Position numbers and translations under genes: made by a program. The notes under the pieces were generated by a model. That model was given only the letters and a program-made list of their open reading frames with translations, had not been told where the DNA came from and did no database searches. Below are positions 55,648 to 63,857 of a stretch of DNA of 64,000 nt, piece by piece. Position 1 is the stretch's first letter; every line of letters starts with the position of its first letter. The stretch comes from Ferrimonas sediminicola. GTDB lineage: Bacteria; Pseudomonadota; Gammaproteobacteria; Enterobacterales; Shewanellaceae. Location of the stretch: the NCBI RefSeq assembly GCF_005116715.1, contig NZ_SWCI01000002.1:201120-265119 (forward strand), read 5' to 3'.

Positions 55648-55662
55648 TGACTCTGACGTCGA

Positions 55663-55690
55663 TGTGCGCACAATGTATATTATGGTAAAA
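55663..55690. other. dif: dif-like XerCD site (probable chromosome dimer resolution site)
   Basis: XerC-type arm TGTGCGCACAA, central region TGTATA and XerD-type arm TTATGGTAAAA match E. coli dif at 24 of 28 positions; the central region is identical. XerC/XerD with FtsK resolve chromosome dimers at dif. KOPS octamers GGGNAGGG read rightwards on the left side (51859, 53623, 54010) and leftwards on the right side (56369, 58435, 63886), as expected when dif lies between. It could instead be an attachment site of an element that exploits XerCD. Confidence 0.8.
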
Positions 55691-56328
55691 AATATAGGGA
55701 GAGGTTGGAGGGTGCAAACCGGCCCCGTCGCCCTCGCTCGAACCCATGCTGCTCGGCGCACCTCCCCGTCAACCCAGGCGTCACTGTTCTCCGGACTCGC
55801 AACCCGGGTTTGTGCTGCCTCTTCCTCATCCGATAAGTTGGGAAAGCCGTGTACCCGAGGCGCGTGCTCGCGTCCAGGAAAGCCTGGATGAACGTCATCG
55901 ACACCCAGACTTTATCCACCCTAGGATCTGACCGAGTGACGGTGAACAACAGGGTCGTCGTGTTTGGCCAGCCTGACGGTGGCAAGTTCACCCTATGCAA
56001 GCGCTTCTGCGAAGCCGGCGCTATTCCGCTGCGCTTCCTTGATGCCGTCCTCTCTTATCAGCTGCCGGCTGGTCACCAAGCGGATGGGAATGGTCCTGTT
56101 CGTTCAGCCGCGAAGTCTCCAAAGCTAGCAAACCCTGCGACTATGCCCCGGGCTGTGGCAATCGGTGTTGTTAACCCAACTGAAGCCTCTGTCCGAAGGA
56201 GTGAGATTTCATGTGGTCCGGTTGCTCAAGCAGCGGCAAACTAAAGTAGCACTGGACCACGACGTACTCTGTCGGCGAAGCCCAACTCACCTTTCGCGTC
56301 TACGCCTCATCTGGTCGGACAGCCAAAA

Positions 56329-56345
56329 GTGTCCGCGGCGGACAC
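56329..56345. promoter_or_regulatory. probable upstream activating site for the sigma-54 regulator
   Basis: GTGTCCGC-G-GCGGACAC is a perfect palindrome centred about 120 bp upstream of the predicted transcription start. More CGGACA half-sites lie at 56315-56321, 56347-56353 and 56356-56363. NtrC-family activators bind such repeats 80-150 bp upstream. The regulator encoded at 61.1 kb is the natural candidate. Confidence 0.6.
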
Positions 56346-56429
56346 ATCGGACAGCGCGGACACCGGCGCCCTGCCCTAGCCAAGCTATAAATACCAAACA
56401 ATTACAATCAGTTAAAAAACATCTCCCTG

Positions 56430-56446
56430 TTGGCACAACTCCTGCT
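56430..56446 (+). promoter_or_regulatory. sigma-54 promoter of the export operon
   Basis: TTGGCAC-AACTC-CTGCT has the -24 GG and -12 GC at the exact distance of the consensus TGGCAC-N5-TTGC, with a single T-to-C change. It ends 43 bp before the first start codon. An NtrC-family activator gene in the same operon supports it. Confidence 0.75.
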
Positions 56447-56489
56447 TTATTCATGGCAAAGGACAATTCAGAGACAAACGGACACTGTG

Positions 56490-57743
56490 ATGATTCAGGA
56501 TACCTCAGGACAAGATGTCACCCGTCAGCGTCGGCCCAAGCGCCGTTGGCTTGCTCCGGCTATCGGTTTAAGCCTGGTGCTGGCCAGCAGCGGTTACCTA
56601 TGGGCCAGCTATGGTCAGGGCCAACAAAGCATCAGCGGCAGCCGGTTACAGCTGGCTACGGTCGAGCGTGGAGACATGATTCGTGAAATTGCCGTCCGCG
56701 GCCGCATCGTTGCCGCTAATGCGCCGGTGATCTACAGTCCGTCGGCCGGGCGCATCTCCCTTAAGGTTCAGCCGGGCCAGTTGGTGGAAACCGGTCAGCC
56801 GTTGGCGATGATTGAAAGCCCGGAGCTGGAATCCGAGCTGTCCCAAGAACAGGCCGTGGCCGCCAGCCTGGCCCTGGATCTGCAGCGCCGGCAACTGGAT
56901 GCCAGGCGCAAGGAGCTGGAGCTTCAACGTCGTCTGGATCAGGCCAAGGTGAAGCTGGTCGCGGCGGAGCGGGAAAAGCGCCGGGCAGACAAGGCGGCAC
57001 AAACCTCACTTATCAGCGACATCGACCATCAGCAGGCCCAGGATGAGTTTGCCAGCGCCAAAATCGCCTTTGAGCACGCAGAGCAGGAGATCGCCCTGGC
57101 CCACGACACCCTCAAGTTTGAACATCAGGCTGCCGAGGTGGAGCTTCAGCGTCAGAACCTGAAAGTCGCCGAGCTCAGCCGTCAGGTCGATGCCCTTGGC
57201 CTGCGCGCTCCGCTTTCCGGGCTGGTGGGCAACACCCTGGTGGAGGAGCGCGAGCAGGTGGCAGCCAACCAGGCGCTGTTGTCGGTGGTAAGCCTGACCG
57301 ACTACCAGGCAGAGCTTGAGGTACCGGAGAGTTACGCCGATGAGCTGGGGCTGACCATGCCGGTAACACTGTCGGTGGGTGGTCAGGCGCTGCGGGGGGA
57401 GATCGCCGGGATCTCGCCGGAGATTGTCGCCAACCAGGTGAAGGTGCGGGTCAGTTTCGACGGCAGCGATCTGCGCCTGCGCCAGAATCAACGGTTGACG
57501 GCGCAAATCCAGCTGGAATCCCTGGAAAACGTGCTGATGGTGCGCCGCGGTGCCTTCATTCAGTCCGGCCAGAGCCGAATCGCTTATCGAGTCGAGGGGC
57601 AATTGGCCCGTAAAACCCCCCTGTCTCTGGGCGCCACCAGCCTGACCCACGTCGAAGTGGTCGATGGACTCAGAGCCGGCGACCAGATCATCATTTCCGA
57701 TCTCTCAGGGCTGCTGAAGAGCAGCGAGATCATCATCAAGTAA
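56490..57743 (+). CDS. periplasmic adaptor (membrane fusion protein) of an ABC exporter
   Basis: A 417-residue HlyD/MacA-like protein: cytoplasmic N-terminus, one membrane helix (about 26-46), a split lipoyl domain (VIYSPSAGRISLKVQPGQLVE and LRAPLSGLVGNTLVEE), a long coiled coil (about 105-225) and beta-barrel parts. Such adaptors link an inner-membrane ABC transporter to a periplasmic or outer-membrane exit. ATG 56490 is preferred; the upstream frame overlaps the promoter. No TolC-like gene follows, so the outer channel would be encoded elsewhere. Confidence 0.9.
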   Translation: MIQDTSGQDVTRQRRPKRRWLAPAIGLSLVLASSGYLWASYGQGQQSISGSRLQLATVERGDMIREIAVRGRIVAANAPVIYSPSAGRISLKVQPGQLVETGQPLAMIESPELESELSQEQAVAASLALDLQRRQLDARRKELELQRRLDQAKVKLVAAEREKRRADKAAQTSLISDIDHQQAQDEFASAKIAFEHAEQEIALAHDTLKFEHQAAEVELQRQNLKVAELSRQVDALGLRAPLSGLVGNTLVEEREQVAANQALLSVVSLTDYQAELEVPESYADELGLTMPVTLSVGGQALRGEIAGISPEIVANQVKVRVSFDGSDLRLRQNQRLTAQIQLESLENVLMVRRGAFIQSGQSRIAYRVEGQLARKTPLSLGATSLTHVEVVDGLRAGDQIIISDLSGLLKSSEIIIK

Positions 57744-57754
57744 AGGAGTGCCCC

Positions 57755-58468
57755 ATGCTGCACATGGACAACATTGGCAAGGTGTTTCGCACCGATCTTA
57801 TCGAAACCCACGCCCTGAGAGGCTTTCATCTTGAGGTGAAAGAGGGAGAGTTTGTCGCGGTCACCGGCCCTTCGGGCTCCGGTAAAACCACCTTCTTGAA
57901 CATCGCCGGTCTGCTTGAGAGCGCCAGCAGCGGCCGCTACTACCTGGACGGTGAGGAGATCAGCATGCTCAGCGATCGCGAGCGATCCCAGCTGCGCAAC
58001 GAGAAGATCGGCTTTATCTTCCAGGGCTACAACCTGTTGCCTGATCTCAACCTGTTCGACAACGTCGATGTGCCGCTGCGCTATCGCGGATTCAATGCCG
58101 CAGAGCGCAAGCGCCGCATCGAGCAGGCCCTGGAACAGGTGGGCCTGGCGGCCCGGATGAAGCACCTGCCCTCTCAGCTTTCCGGTGGTCAGCAGCAACG
58201 GGTGGCCATCGCCCGCGCCCTTGCCGGCGAACCGCGCATGCTGCTGGCGGACGAGCCCACCGGCAACCTGGACTCGATGATGGCCCGCCAGGTGATGGAG
58301 CTGCTGGGGGAGATCAACCGGGCCGGCACCACCATCATCATGGTCACCCACGATGCGGAACAGGCGGCTCAGTCCCAACGCAACATCCACATCGTCGACG
58401 GTCAGGTGTGCGATCTGGCCATGCTGAGCCGCCGCCCTGCCCCAGAGGCCACTGTGGCGCAGGCCTGA
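57755..58468 (+). CDS. ABC transporter ATPase, MacB/LolD type
   Basis: A 237-residue ATPase with Walker A GPSGSGKTT, Q-loop FIFQGYNLLPDL, signature LSGGQQQR, Walker B MLLADEPTGNLD and the switch histidine in VTHDAEQA. The family drives mechanotransmission through FtsX-type permeases rather than classical transport. GGAG lies before ATG 57755, 11 bp after the adaptor gene. Confidence 0.94.
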   Translation: MLHMDNIGKVFRTDLIETHALRGFHLEVKEGEFVAVTGPSGSGKTTFLNIAGLLESASSGRYYLDGEEISMLSDRERSQLRNEKIGFIFQGYNLLPDLNLFDNVDVPLRYRGFNAAERKRRIEQALEQVGLAARMKHLPSQLSGGQQQRVAIARALAGEPRMLLADEPTGNLDSMMARQVMELLGEINRAGTTIIMVTHDAEQAAQSQRNIHIVDGQVCDLAMLSRRPAPEATVAQA

Positions 58469-58478
58469 GGAGACAACC

Positions 58479-59792
58479 ATGCTCACTTACTACCTGAAGC
58501 TGGCGTGGCTCAGCCTGAAACAGAGCCCGGTGATCAGCGCGCTGATGGTGCTGGCCATCGCCATTGGCATCGGCACCGCCGGCACCAGCCTGACAGTGCA
58601 TTACACCATGAGTCATAACCCCATGGCCCACAAGGATGGCCGCCTCTACGCGGTGCAGTTGAAAAGTCACCCCGACGGCCAGGATGCCGCCACCGCCGAT
58701 GGTCTCTACCGCCAGATCACCTACCAGGACGCGGTAAACCTCAGCCGGCAGGCGGGGCCGGTGCGCCAGTCCCCCATGATTCGAACCGGCTTTACCATCA
58801 AGCCGTCCAAGCCGGAGGCCTACCCCTTTATCGCCGATGGCCGCGCCGCCACCCGGGATTTCTTCCCCATGTTCGAGGTGCACTTCCTCCACGGCGCCCC
58901 CTGGAGCGCCGAGCAGGATCAACTCGCCGCCCCGGTCACCGTCATCAGTCGCAGCCTGAACCACAAGCTGTTTGGCGGCGGCGACAACGTCGGTAGGACC
59001 ATCGATGCCAACGGCAAGAGTTACACGGTGGTGGGCATCATCGAGGACTACCGGCCTCAGCCGCTGTTTTATGACGTCAACAACGGCGCCTTCCATTCCC
59101 ATGAGGAGATGTTCATCCCCTTCAGCCTGTTGCCAGTGCACAAGGTGCGAGCCTGGGGTAACACCGACGGCTGGAAGCAGGAAGAGATCAACAGCTACGC
59201 CGATCGCCTCGGTTCAGAGCTCTACTGGATTCAGTACTGGGTCGAACTCGACGGTCCCGAGCACCGGGCGCGGTATCAGCAGCAACTGGCCGCCTACATT
59301 GAGCAGCAGAAGCCGTTGGGCCGTTTCCCCTCCGAGACCGCCTTTGCCAGCCTGCGCAGCGTCAGCCAGTGGTTGGAGTACAACGAGGTGGTCAGCGAAG
59401 ACAACCGCATCTTGCTGGCCCTCTCCTTCCTGTTCCTGCTGGTGTGCCTGGTGAATATGGTGGGGCTGCTGCTGGCCAAGTTCCTGCGCCGAGCCAACCA
59501 CGCCGGCATCCGCCGGGCGCTGGGTGCCAGCCAGGGCCAGATCCTGGCGCAGCACATGATGGAGGTGATGGTGATAGGCGTGCTGGGCGGCCTGCTGGGC
59601 AGCCTGCTCTCCCTGTTCGGCCTGGCGGGACTGAGACAACTCTATCCCGGCTACGATCAACTGGCGCGGATGGACTTCACCATCCTGGGTTCCTTGATCG
59701 CCCTGTCTGTGGTGGCAGCGCTGCTTGCCGGGTTGTTTCCCGCCTGGCGCATCGGCCGCACCAATCCTGCCAACTACCTGAAGAGCCAGTAA
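58479..59792 (+). CDS. FtsX/MacB-type ABC permease 1
   Basis: A 437-residue membrane protein with one N-terminal helix (about 17-37), a large periplasmic MacB_PCD domain (about 45-285) and three C-terminal helices starting at LALSFLFLLVCLVNMVGLLL. The coupling segment RRANHAGIRRALGASQGQIL follows the first of these. It forms a heterodimer most likely with the next gene's product. Only 10 bp separate it from the ATPase gene. Confidence 0.9.
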   Translation: MLTYYLKLAWLSLKQSPVISALMVLAIAIGIGTAGTSLTVHYTMSHNPMAHKDGRLYAVQLKSHPDGQDAATADGLYRQITYQDAVNLSRQAGPVRQSPMIRTGFTIKPSKPEAYPFIADGRAATRDFFPMFEVHFLHGAPWSAEQDQLAAPVTVISRSLNHKLFGGGDNVGRTIDANGKSYTVVGIIEDYRPQPLFYDVNNGAFHSHEEMFIPFSLLPVHKVRAWGNTDGWKQEEINSYADRLGSELYWIQYWVELDGPEHRARYQQQLAAYIEQQKPLGRFPSETAFASLRSVSQWLEYNEVVSEDNRILLALSFLFLLVCLVNMVGLLLAKFLRRANHAGIRRALGASQGQILAQHMMEVMVIGVLGGLLGSLLSLFGLAGLRQLYPGYDQLARMDFTILGSLIALSVVAALLAGLFPAWRIGRTNPANYLKSQ

Positions 59793-59802
59793 GGAGCCCG
59801 AC

Positions 59803-61005
59803 ATGTTTGAACTCAGACCCATCCTCTCGGCACTGCTGCGCAGCCGCGCCGGCCCCCTGCTGATCATCCTGCAGCTGGCCCTGACCCTGGCGGTCGTGGC
59901 CAATGCCGCCCACATCATTCAGGAGCGCCTGGCTCTGATGGCCCGGGATACCGGCACCAGCGAGTCGGAGCTGATCGGCTTTACCCTGTCCGAGATGCAC
60001 ATGGACAAAGACTTTATCAGCCAACGCCGCCTGGATGAGCAGGCGCTTCGCGCCATCCCCGGGGTGATCGATGCGGCGGCCACCAACCAGATCCCCCTGA
60101 CCAACAGCGGCAGCTCCACCACCATCTCCTCCAGCCTGGATGATCAACGCGTGGACCTGAATATCGGCTATTTCCAGGGCAATGAACACCTGTTTACCAC
60201 CCTGGGACTGAATCTGGTGGAGGGTCGGGCCTTTACCGCCAACGACATCATGACCGATCCCGGCCTCGGTACCCTGCCTACCCAGGTGATGTTGAGTCGC
60301 TACGCGGCCGAGCGCTACTTTCCCGGCGAGAGTGCCGTCGGCAAGCAGGTGTATCTGCATGATACACCCATCGAAGTGATCGGCGTCTACGACAGGCTGC
60401 AAACCCCCTGGGCCCACCGCAACCATACCTACGCCAGTGTCCTGGTTCCCATGGAGAACGCCTCTTTCTTTGCCCGTTATCTGGTGCGCGCCGAGGCCGG
60501 TCAGCGGGATGCGGTACTCAACCTGGTAGAGCAGACCCTGCTGAAGGTCAATCCCGATCGGGTGATCACCGGGCTGCGTACCTTCGATGAGATCCGACAG
60601 CGGGCCTATCGCAACGACAGCGCCATGGCCAAACTGCTGGGGACGGTGATCGTCCTGCTGCTGGTGGTGACTGCCCTGGGAGTGGTGGGCCTGGCAAGCT
60701 ACAGCGTCGGCCAGAGACGCAAGCAGATTGGCACCCGCCGGGCGTTGGGGGCGACCCGAACCGCCATCGTCCGTCACTTCCTAACGGAAAACCTGATGAT
60801 CTGCCTGGCAGGGATGGTGCTGGGGACCCTGGCCACCTTCGCCCTCAACCAGTTGCTGATGCACCATTATGAGCTGTCGCGACTGCCGCCGAGCTACCTG
60901 TGGTTGACCCTGGCCGGGCTGGTCACCCTGAGCCAGTTGGCGGCGGCCGCGCCGGCGATCAAGGCGGCTCGGGTCTCCCCAGCCCTGGCCACCCGATCAA
61001 TTTAG
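59803..61005 (+). CDS. FtsX/MacB-type ABC permease 2
   Basis: A 400-residue paralogue of the preceding permease with the same four-helix plan; the coupling motif is RRKQIGTRRALGATRTAIV. Separate, diverged permeases suggest an asymmetric heterodimer. AAGGAG precedes ATG 59803. The downstream gap to the regulator gene is 70 bp and has no terminator, so all six genes may be on one transcript. Confidence 0.9.
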   Translation: MFELRPILSALLRSRAGPLLIILQLALTLAVVANAAHIIQERLALMARDTGTSESELIGFTLSEMHMDKDFISQRRLDEQALRAIPGVIDAAATNQIPLTNSGSSTTISSSLDDQRVDLNIGYFQGNEHLFTTLGLNLVEGRAFTANDIMTDPGLGTLPTQVMLSRYAAERYFPGESAVGKQVYLHDTPIEVIGVYDRLQTPWAHRNHTYASVLVPMENASFFARYLVRAEAGQRDAVLNLVEQTLLKVNPDRVITGLRTFDEIRQRAYRNDSAMAKLLGTVIVLLLVVTALGVVGLASYSVGQRRKQIGTRRALGATRTAIVRHFLTENLMICLAGMVLGTLATFALNQLLMHHYELSRLPPSYLWLTLAGLVTLSQLAAAAPAIKAARVSPALATRSI

Positions 61006-61075
61006 CGGTGATGGCATTGGATACCTTGTTAAAAATACGTAACCTAAACCCAGAGAATCAGGACAAAGAGCGACC

Positions 61076-62407
61076 ATGGACAGGATCTTAATCATCGACG
61101 ACAACCCGGCCATCGGCGAGGCCCTCTCCCTGCTGCTGGAACTGGACGGGCACGCGCCCCTGTGCTGTACCTCTGCGCAGCAGGCACTGGATACGCTCGA
61201 GCAGGAGGAGATCGCCCTGGTGATCCAGGACATGAACTTCAGTGCGGACACCACCTCCGGTGAGGAGGGGCGGGCCCTGTTTCATGCCCTCAGGGCCAAG
61301 CAGCCGGACCTGCCGGTGATGCTGCTCACCGCCTGGACCGATCTGGCCATGGCCGTAGAGTTGGTCAAAGCCGGGGCGGCGGACTACCTGGGCAAACCCT
61401 GGGACGACCAGAAGCTGCGGCTGACGGTCAACACCCTGCTCGAGCTGTCGCGGCTGCGCCGGCAGGAGCGCGCCCGCCGCTATCACCAGGAAAACCGCCT
61501 CAGCCAGCTGTCCCGGTTCGATCTGTGTGGCATGCAGCTGCACAGCCCAGCGATGATTGCCCTGCTGGAGACCGCCATCCGGGTGGCGGCATCGGATCTT
61601 CCCGTGCTGATTACCGGGCCCAACGGCGCCGGCAAGGAGCGCATCGCCGACATTCTGCAGGCGAACTCGCCACTGAGGGACAAGCCCTTTATCAAGGTCA
61701 ATGTGGGAGCGATGCCGCCGGAGCTGATGGAAGCGGAACTGTTTGGCGCCGAGGCCGGCGCCTTCACCGGGGCCACCAAGACCCGCCTGGGCCGGTTCGA
61801 AGCCGCCGACGGCGGCACCTTGTTCCTGGATGAGATGGGCAACCTGCCCCTCTCCGGTCAGGTGAAGCTGTTGCGGGTACTGCAAACCGGTGAGTTTGAG
61901 CGATTGGGCAGCCACCAGACCCGACGCGTCCGAGTGCGGGTGATCAGCGCCACCAACGCCGACCTGCCCTCGGCCATCTCCGCCGGAACGTTTCGGGAGG
62001 ATCTCTATTACCGGCTGAACGTGGTGCAGCTGGCTCTGCCTCCCCTGGCGGAACGTCCCGAAGAGGTACTGCCACTGGCCGAGCACTTTCTGGCCGGCCG
62101 GGCCCAGCTCAGCGACGGTGCCCGCCACGCCCTGGCGGCCCACAGCTGGCCGGGTAACGTCCGCGAACTGGAAAACGCCATCGCCCGGGCGGCGCTGTTG
62201 TGCCGTGGCGGCACCATTGAGCAGTCCGATCTGGCCCTGGAGCCACCGCCGCCACCCCCAGCCAACGCCCCGACGGACCTGGATGAACAGGCGATCACCG
62301 AGGCCCTGGCCAAACATGGCGGGGTGATGGCCCGGGCGGCCCGCGCCCTGGGGATCTCCCGTCAACAGCTGTACCGACGAATGGAAAAACTGGAGATGGC
62401 CCGGTGA
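61076..62407 (+). CDS. NtrC-family sigma-54-dependent response regulator
   Basis: A 443-residue activator. The receiver domain (1-118) has acidic pair D8-D9, phosphorylation site D52, T85 and K107, with an insertion DTTSGEEGR after the Asp. The AAA+ domain (about 150-375) has Walker A GPNGAGKE (181-188), a complete GAFTGA loop (228-233) and LFLDE Walker B, so it can contact sigma-54. A proline run links it to a Fis-type helix-turn-helix (about 400-443; ARALGISRQQLYRRM). It probably activates the operon promoter at 56.43 kb. Confidence 0.93.
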   Translation: MDRILIIDDNPAIGEALSLLLELDGHAPLCCTSAQQALDTLEQEEIALVIQDMNFSADTTSGEEGRALFHALRAKQPDLPVMLLTAWTDLAMAVELVKAGAADYLGKPWDDQKLRLTVNTLLELSRLRRQERARRYHQENRLSQLSRFDLCGMQLHSPAMIALLETAIRVAASDLPVLITGPNGAGKERIADILQANSPLRDKPFIKVNVGAMPPELMEAELFGAEAGAFTGATKTRLGRFEAADGGTLFLDEMGNLPLSGQVKLLRVLQTGEFERLGSHQTRRVRVRVISATNADLPSAISAGTFREDLYYRLNVVQLALPPLAERPEEVLPLAEHFLAGRAQLSDGARHALAAHSWPGNVRELENAIARAALLCRGGTIEQSDLALEPPPPPPANAPTDLDEQAITEALAKHGGVMARAARALGISRQQLYRRMEKLEMAR

Positions 62408-63771
62408 GCCTGCGTCTGCTGCTGGTACTGTTGGCGGGGCTGGTCTCGGCGGTGGCCGGCGCGGTGGCCATGGTCATTACCCGGTCGTTACCCAGCTTCG
62501 GACCTGTGCCGGGCTGGCTGCAGGCCCTGCTGATCGCCGGCCTGCTGTTTCCGCTGCTGTTGGGGCTGATGTTCAGCCTGACCCGGCCCCTGCGTCACGG
62601 CCTGGCATCACTGGAGGCCGGTGTGTTGAACTTCTCCGACGCCGACTTCAGCGCCACCCTGCCGCTGCGGGGATCGCCGGAGATCCGCGCACTGGCGTCT
62701 CACTACAATCAGATGGCGGTCAAGCTGCGTCAGGAGCGCTATACCCTGCACCAGAGGGAGCTGATCCTGGACAAGGTGATCCAGAACTCCCCGGTCCTGG
62801 TGCTGCTAACCGACCCCGGCCAGAGGGTGATCCTGGCCAACCGGGAAACCGAACGCTTCTTCGGCCGCTCCCGGCTCGAGGGGTTGCCTCTGGATGAACT
62901 GCTGGCCGACCAGGGTGAGCCGGTGCAGGCGATGTTCCGCTCTCAGCAGGACGGTCTGTTTCAGCTCAGCGACGGCCAGCAACAGAGTGACGCCTACCAC
63001 CTGGTCCAGGGACAGTTTCAGCTGCACAACCGGCCCCACAGGCTGATCCTGCTGCGCTGTCTGACTCGGGAGTTAGCCAGACAGGAGGCGGCGGCATGGA
63101 AGAAGGTGATCCGGGTGATCAGCCACGAGCTGAACAACAGCCTGGCCCCCATCAGTTCCATGAGCCACAGCGGCCTGGCACTGCTGACCGAGGCGAGCGA
63201 TCCCCGGCTACAACGGGTGTTCAACACCATCGAGGAGCGATGCGCCAGCCTCAACCAGTTTATTCAGGGCTACGCCACCTTTGCCAAATTGCCGGCCCCC
63301 AGGGCCAAAGCGGTCGACTGGTGCCCCTTTGTCGAGGGGCTTCGGGCCCAGTACCCCTTTCTCCTGACCGGGTCTCTGCCCCGCCAACCGGGCTGGTTTG
63401 ATCTGAACCAGATGGAACGGGTATTGGTCAACTTACTGAAAAATGCTGGCGAAAGCGGCAGTCCCGAGACGCAGATCACCCTGGAGATCAAAAGGCGCGA
63501 AGGGGGCGTGGCCATGGTGGTGTCTGATCGCGGGGCTGGCATGAGCGACGCCACCCTCAACCAGGCACTGCTGCCCTTCTACTCCACCAAGCACCAGGGA
63601 ACCGGCCTGGGGTTGGCGCTGTGCCGGGAGATCACCGAAGCCCATGGCGGTCAGATTCAGCTTCGCAACCGCCAGGGGGGCGGTCTTAGGGTCAGCTTGT
63701 GGCTGCCGGACCGCGGCGCAGCCCTTACCGACGGCGCGAACGGCTCCCGCGTTAAAATTGACGTTGATTGA
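62404..63771 (+). CDS. NtrY-like sensor histidine kinase
   Basis: A 455-residue kinase with two membrane helices (about 2-24 and 38-57) that leave almost no periplasmic loop, a HAMP-like segment, a PAS-like domain (about 125-215), H241 in VISHELNNSLAPI and an ATPase domain with NLLKNAGES, DRGAGMSD and GTGLGLALCREI. The short periplasmic part suggests that it senses a membrane or cytoplasmic signal, perhaps the transporter itself. The GTG start overlaps the regulator stop by four bases. Confidence 0.92.
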   Translation: MSLRLLLVLLAGLVSAVAGAVAMVITRSLPSFGPVPGWLQALLIAGLLFPLLLGLMFSLTRPLRHGLASLEAGVLNFSDADFSATLPLRGSPEIRALASHYNQMAVKLRQERYTLHQRELILDKVIQNSPVLVLLTDPGQRVILANRETERFFGRSRLEGLPLDELLADQGEPVQAMFRSQQDGLFQLSDGQQQSDAYHLVQGQFQLHNRPHRLILLRCLTRELARQEAAAWKKVIRVISHELNNSLAPISSMSHSGLALLTEASDPRLQRVFNTIEERCASLNQFIQGYATFAKLPAPRAKAVDWCPFVEGLRAQYPFLLTGSLPRQPGWFDLNQMERVLVNLLKNAGESGSPETQITLEIKRREGGVAMVVSDRGAGMSDATLNQALLPFYSTKHQGTGLGLALCREITEAHGGQIQLRNRQGGGLRVSLWLPDRGAALTDGANGSRVKIDVD

Positions 63772-63857
63772 TCTAGGTCGTATCGGGACGTTCATCGGCT
63801 TGTTAGCTTGGTCCATAGAGGACCGTGGTCTAATCACTTCATTATCAAGGACAGATT

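Larger units (their letters stand above)
55597..56489 (+). other. 893-bp gap without convincing genes
   Basis: It holds the Xer-like site, the dif-like site, then about 600 bp (55.7-56.3 kb) of mixed composition with short open frames on both strands that lack ribosome sites and recognisable domains. A 10-bp stem with one G-T pair closes a 28-base loop at 56213-56260. Next come several CGGACA repeats and a sigma-54 promoter. The middle part could be a decayed mobile element or a structured RNA. Confidence 0.6.

Noticed and set aside
55849-56244. 131-codon open frame in the gap after dif
   Set aside because: No ribosome site, no recognisable domain, and other overlapping frames of similar length exist on both strands. 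Not reported as a gene, though the DNA itself may be a relic.
63810-63824. Inverted repeat GGTCC-N5-GGACC after the histidine kinase gene as a terminator
   Set aside because: The stem is only 5 bp and no T-run follows.
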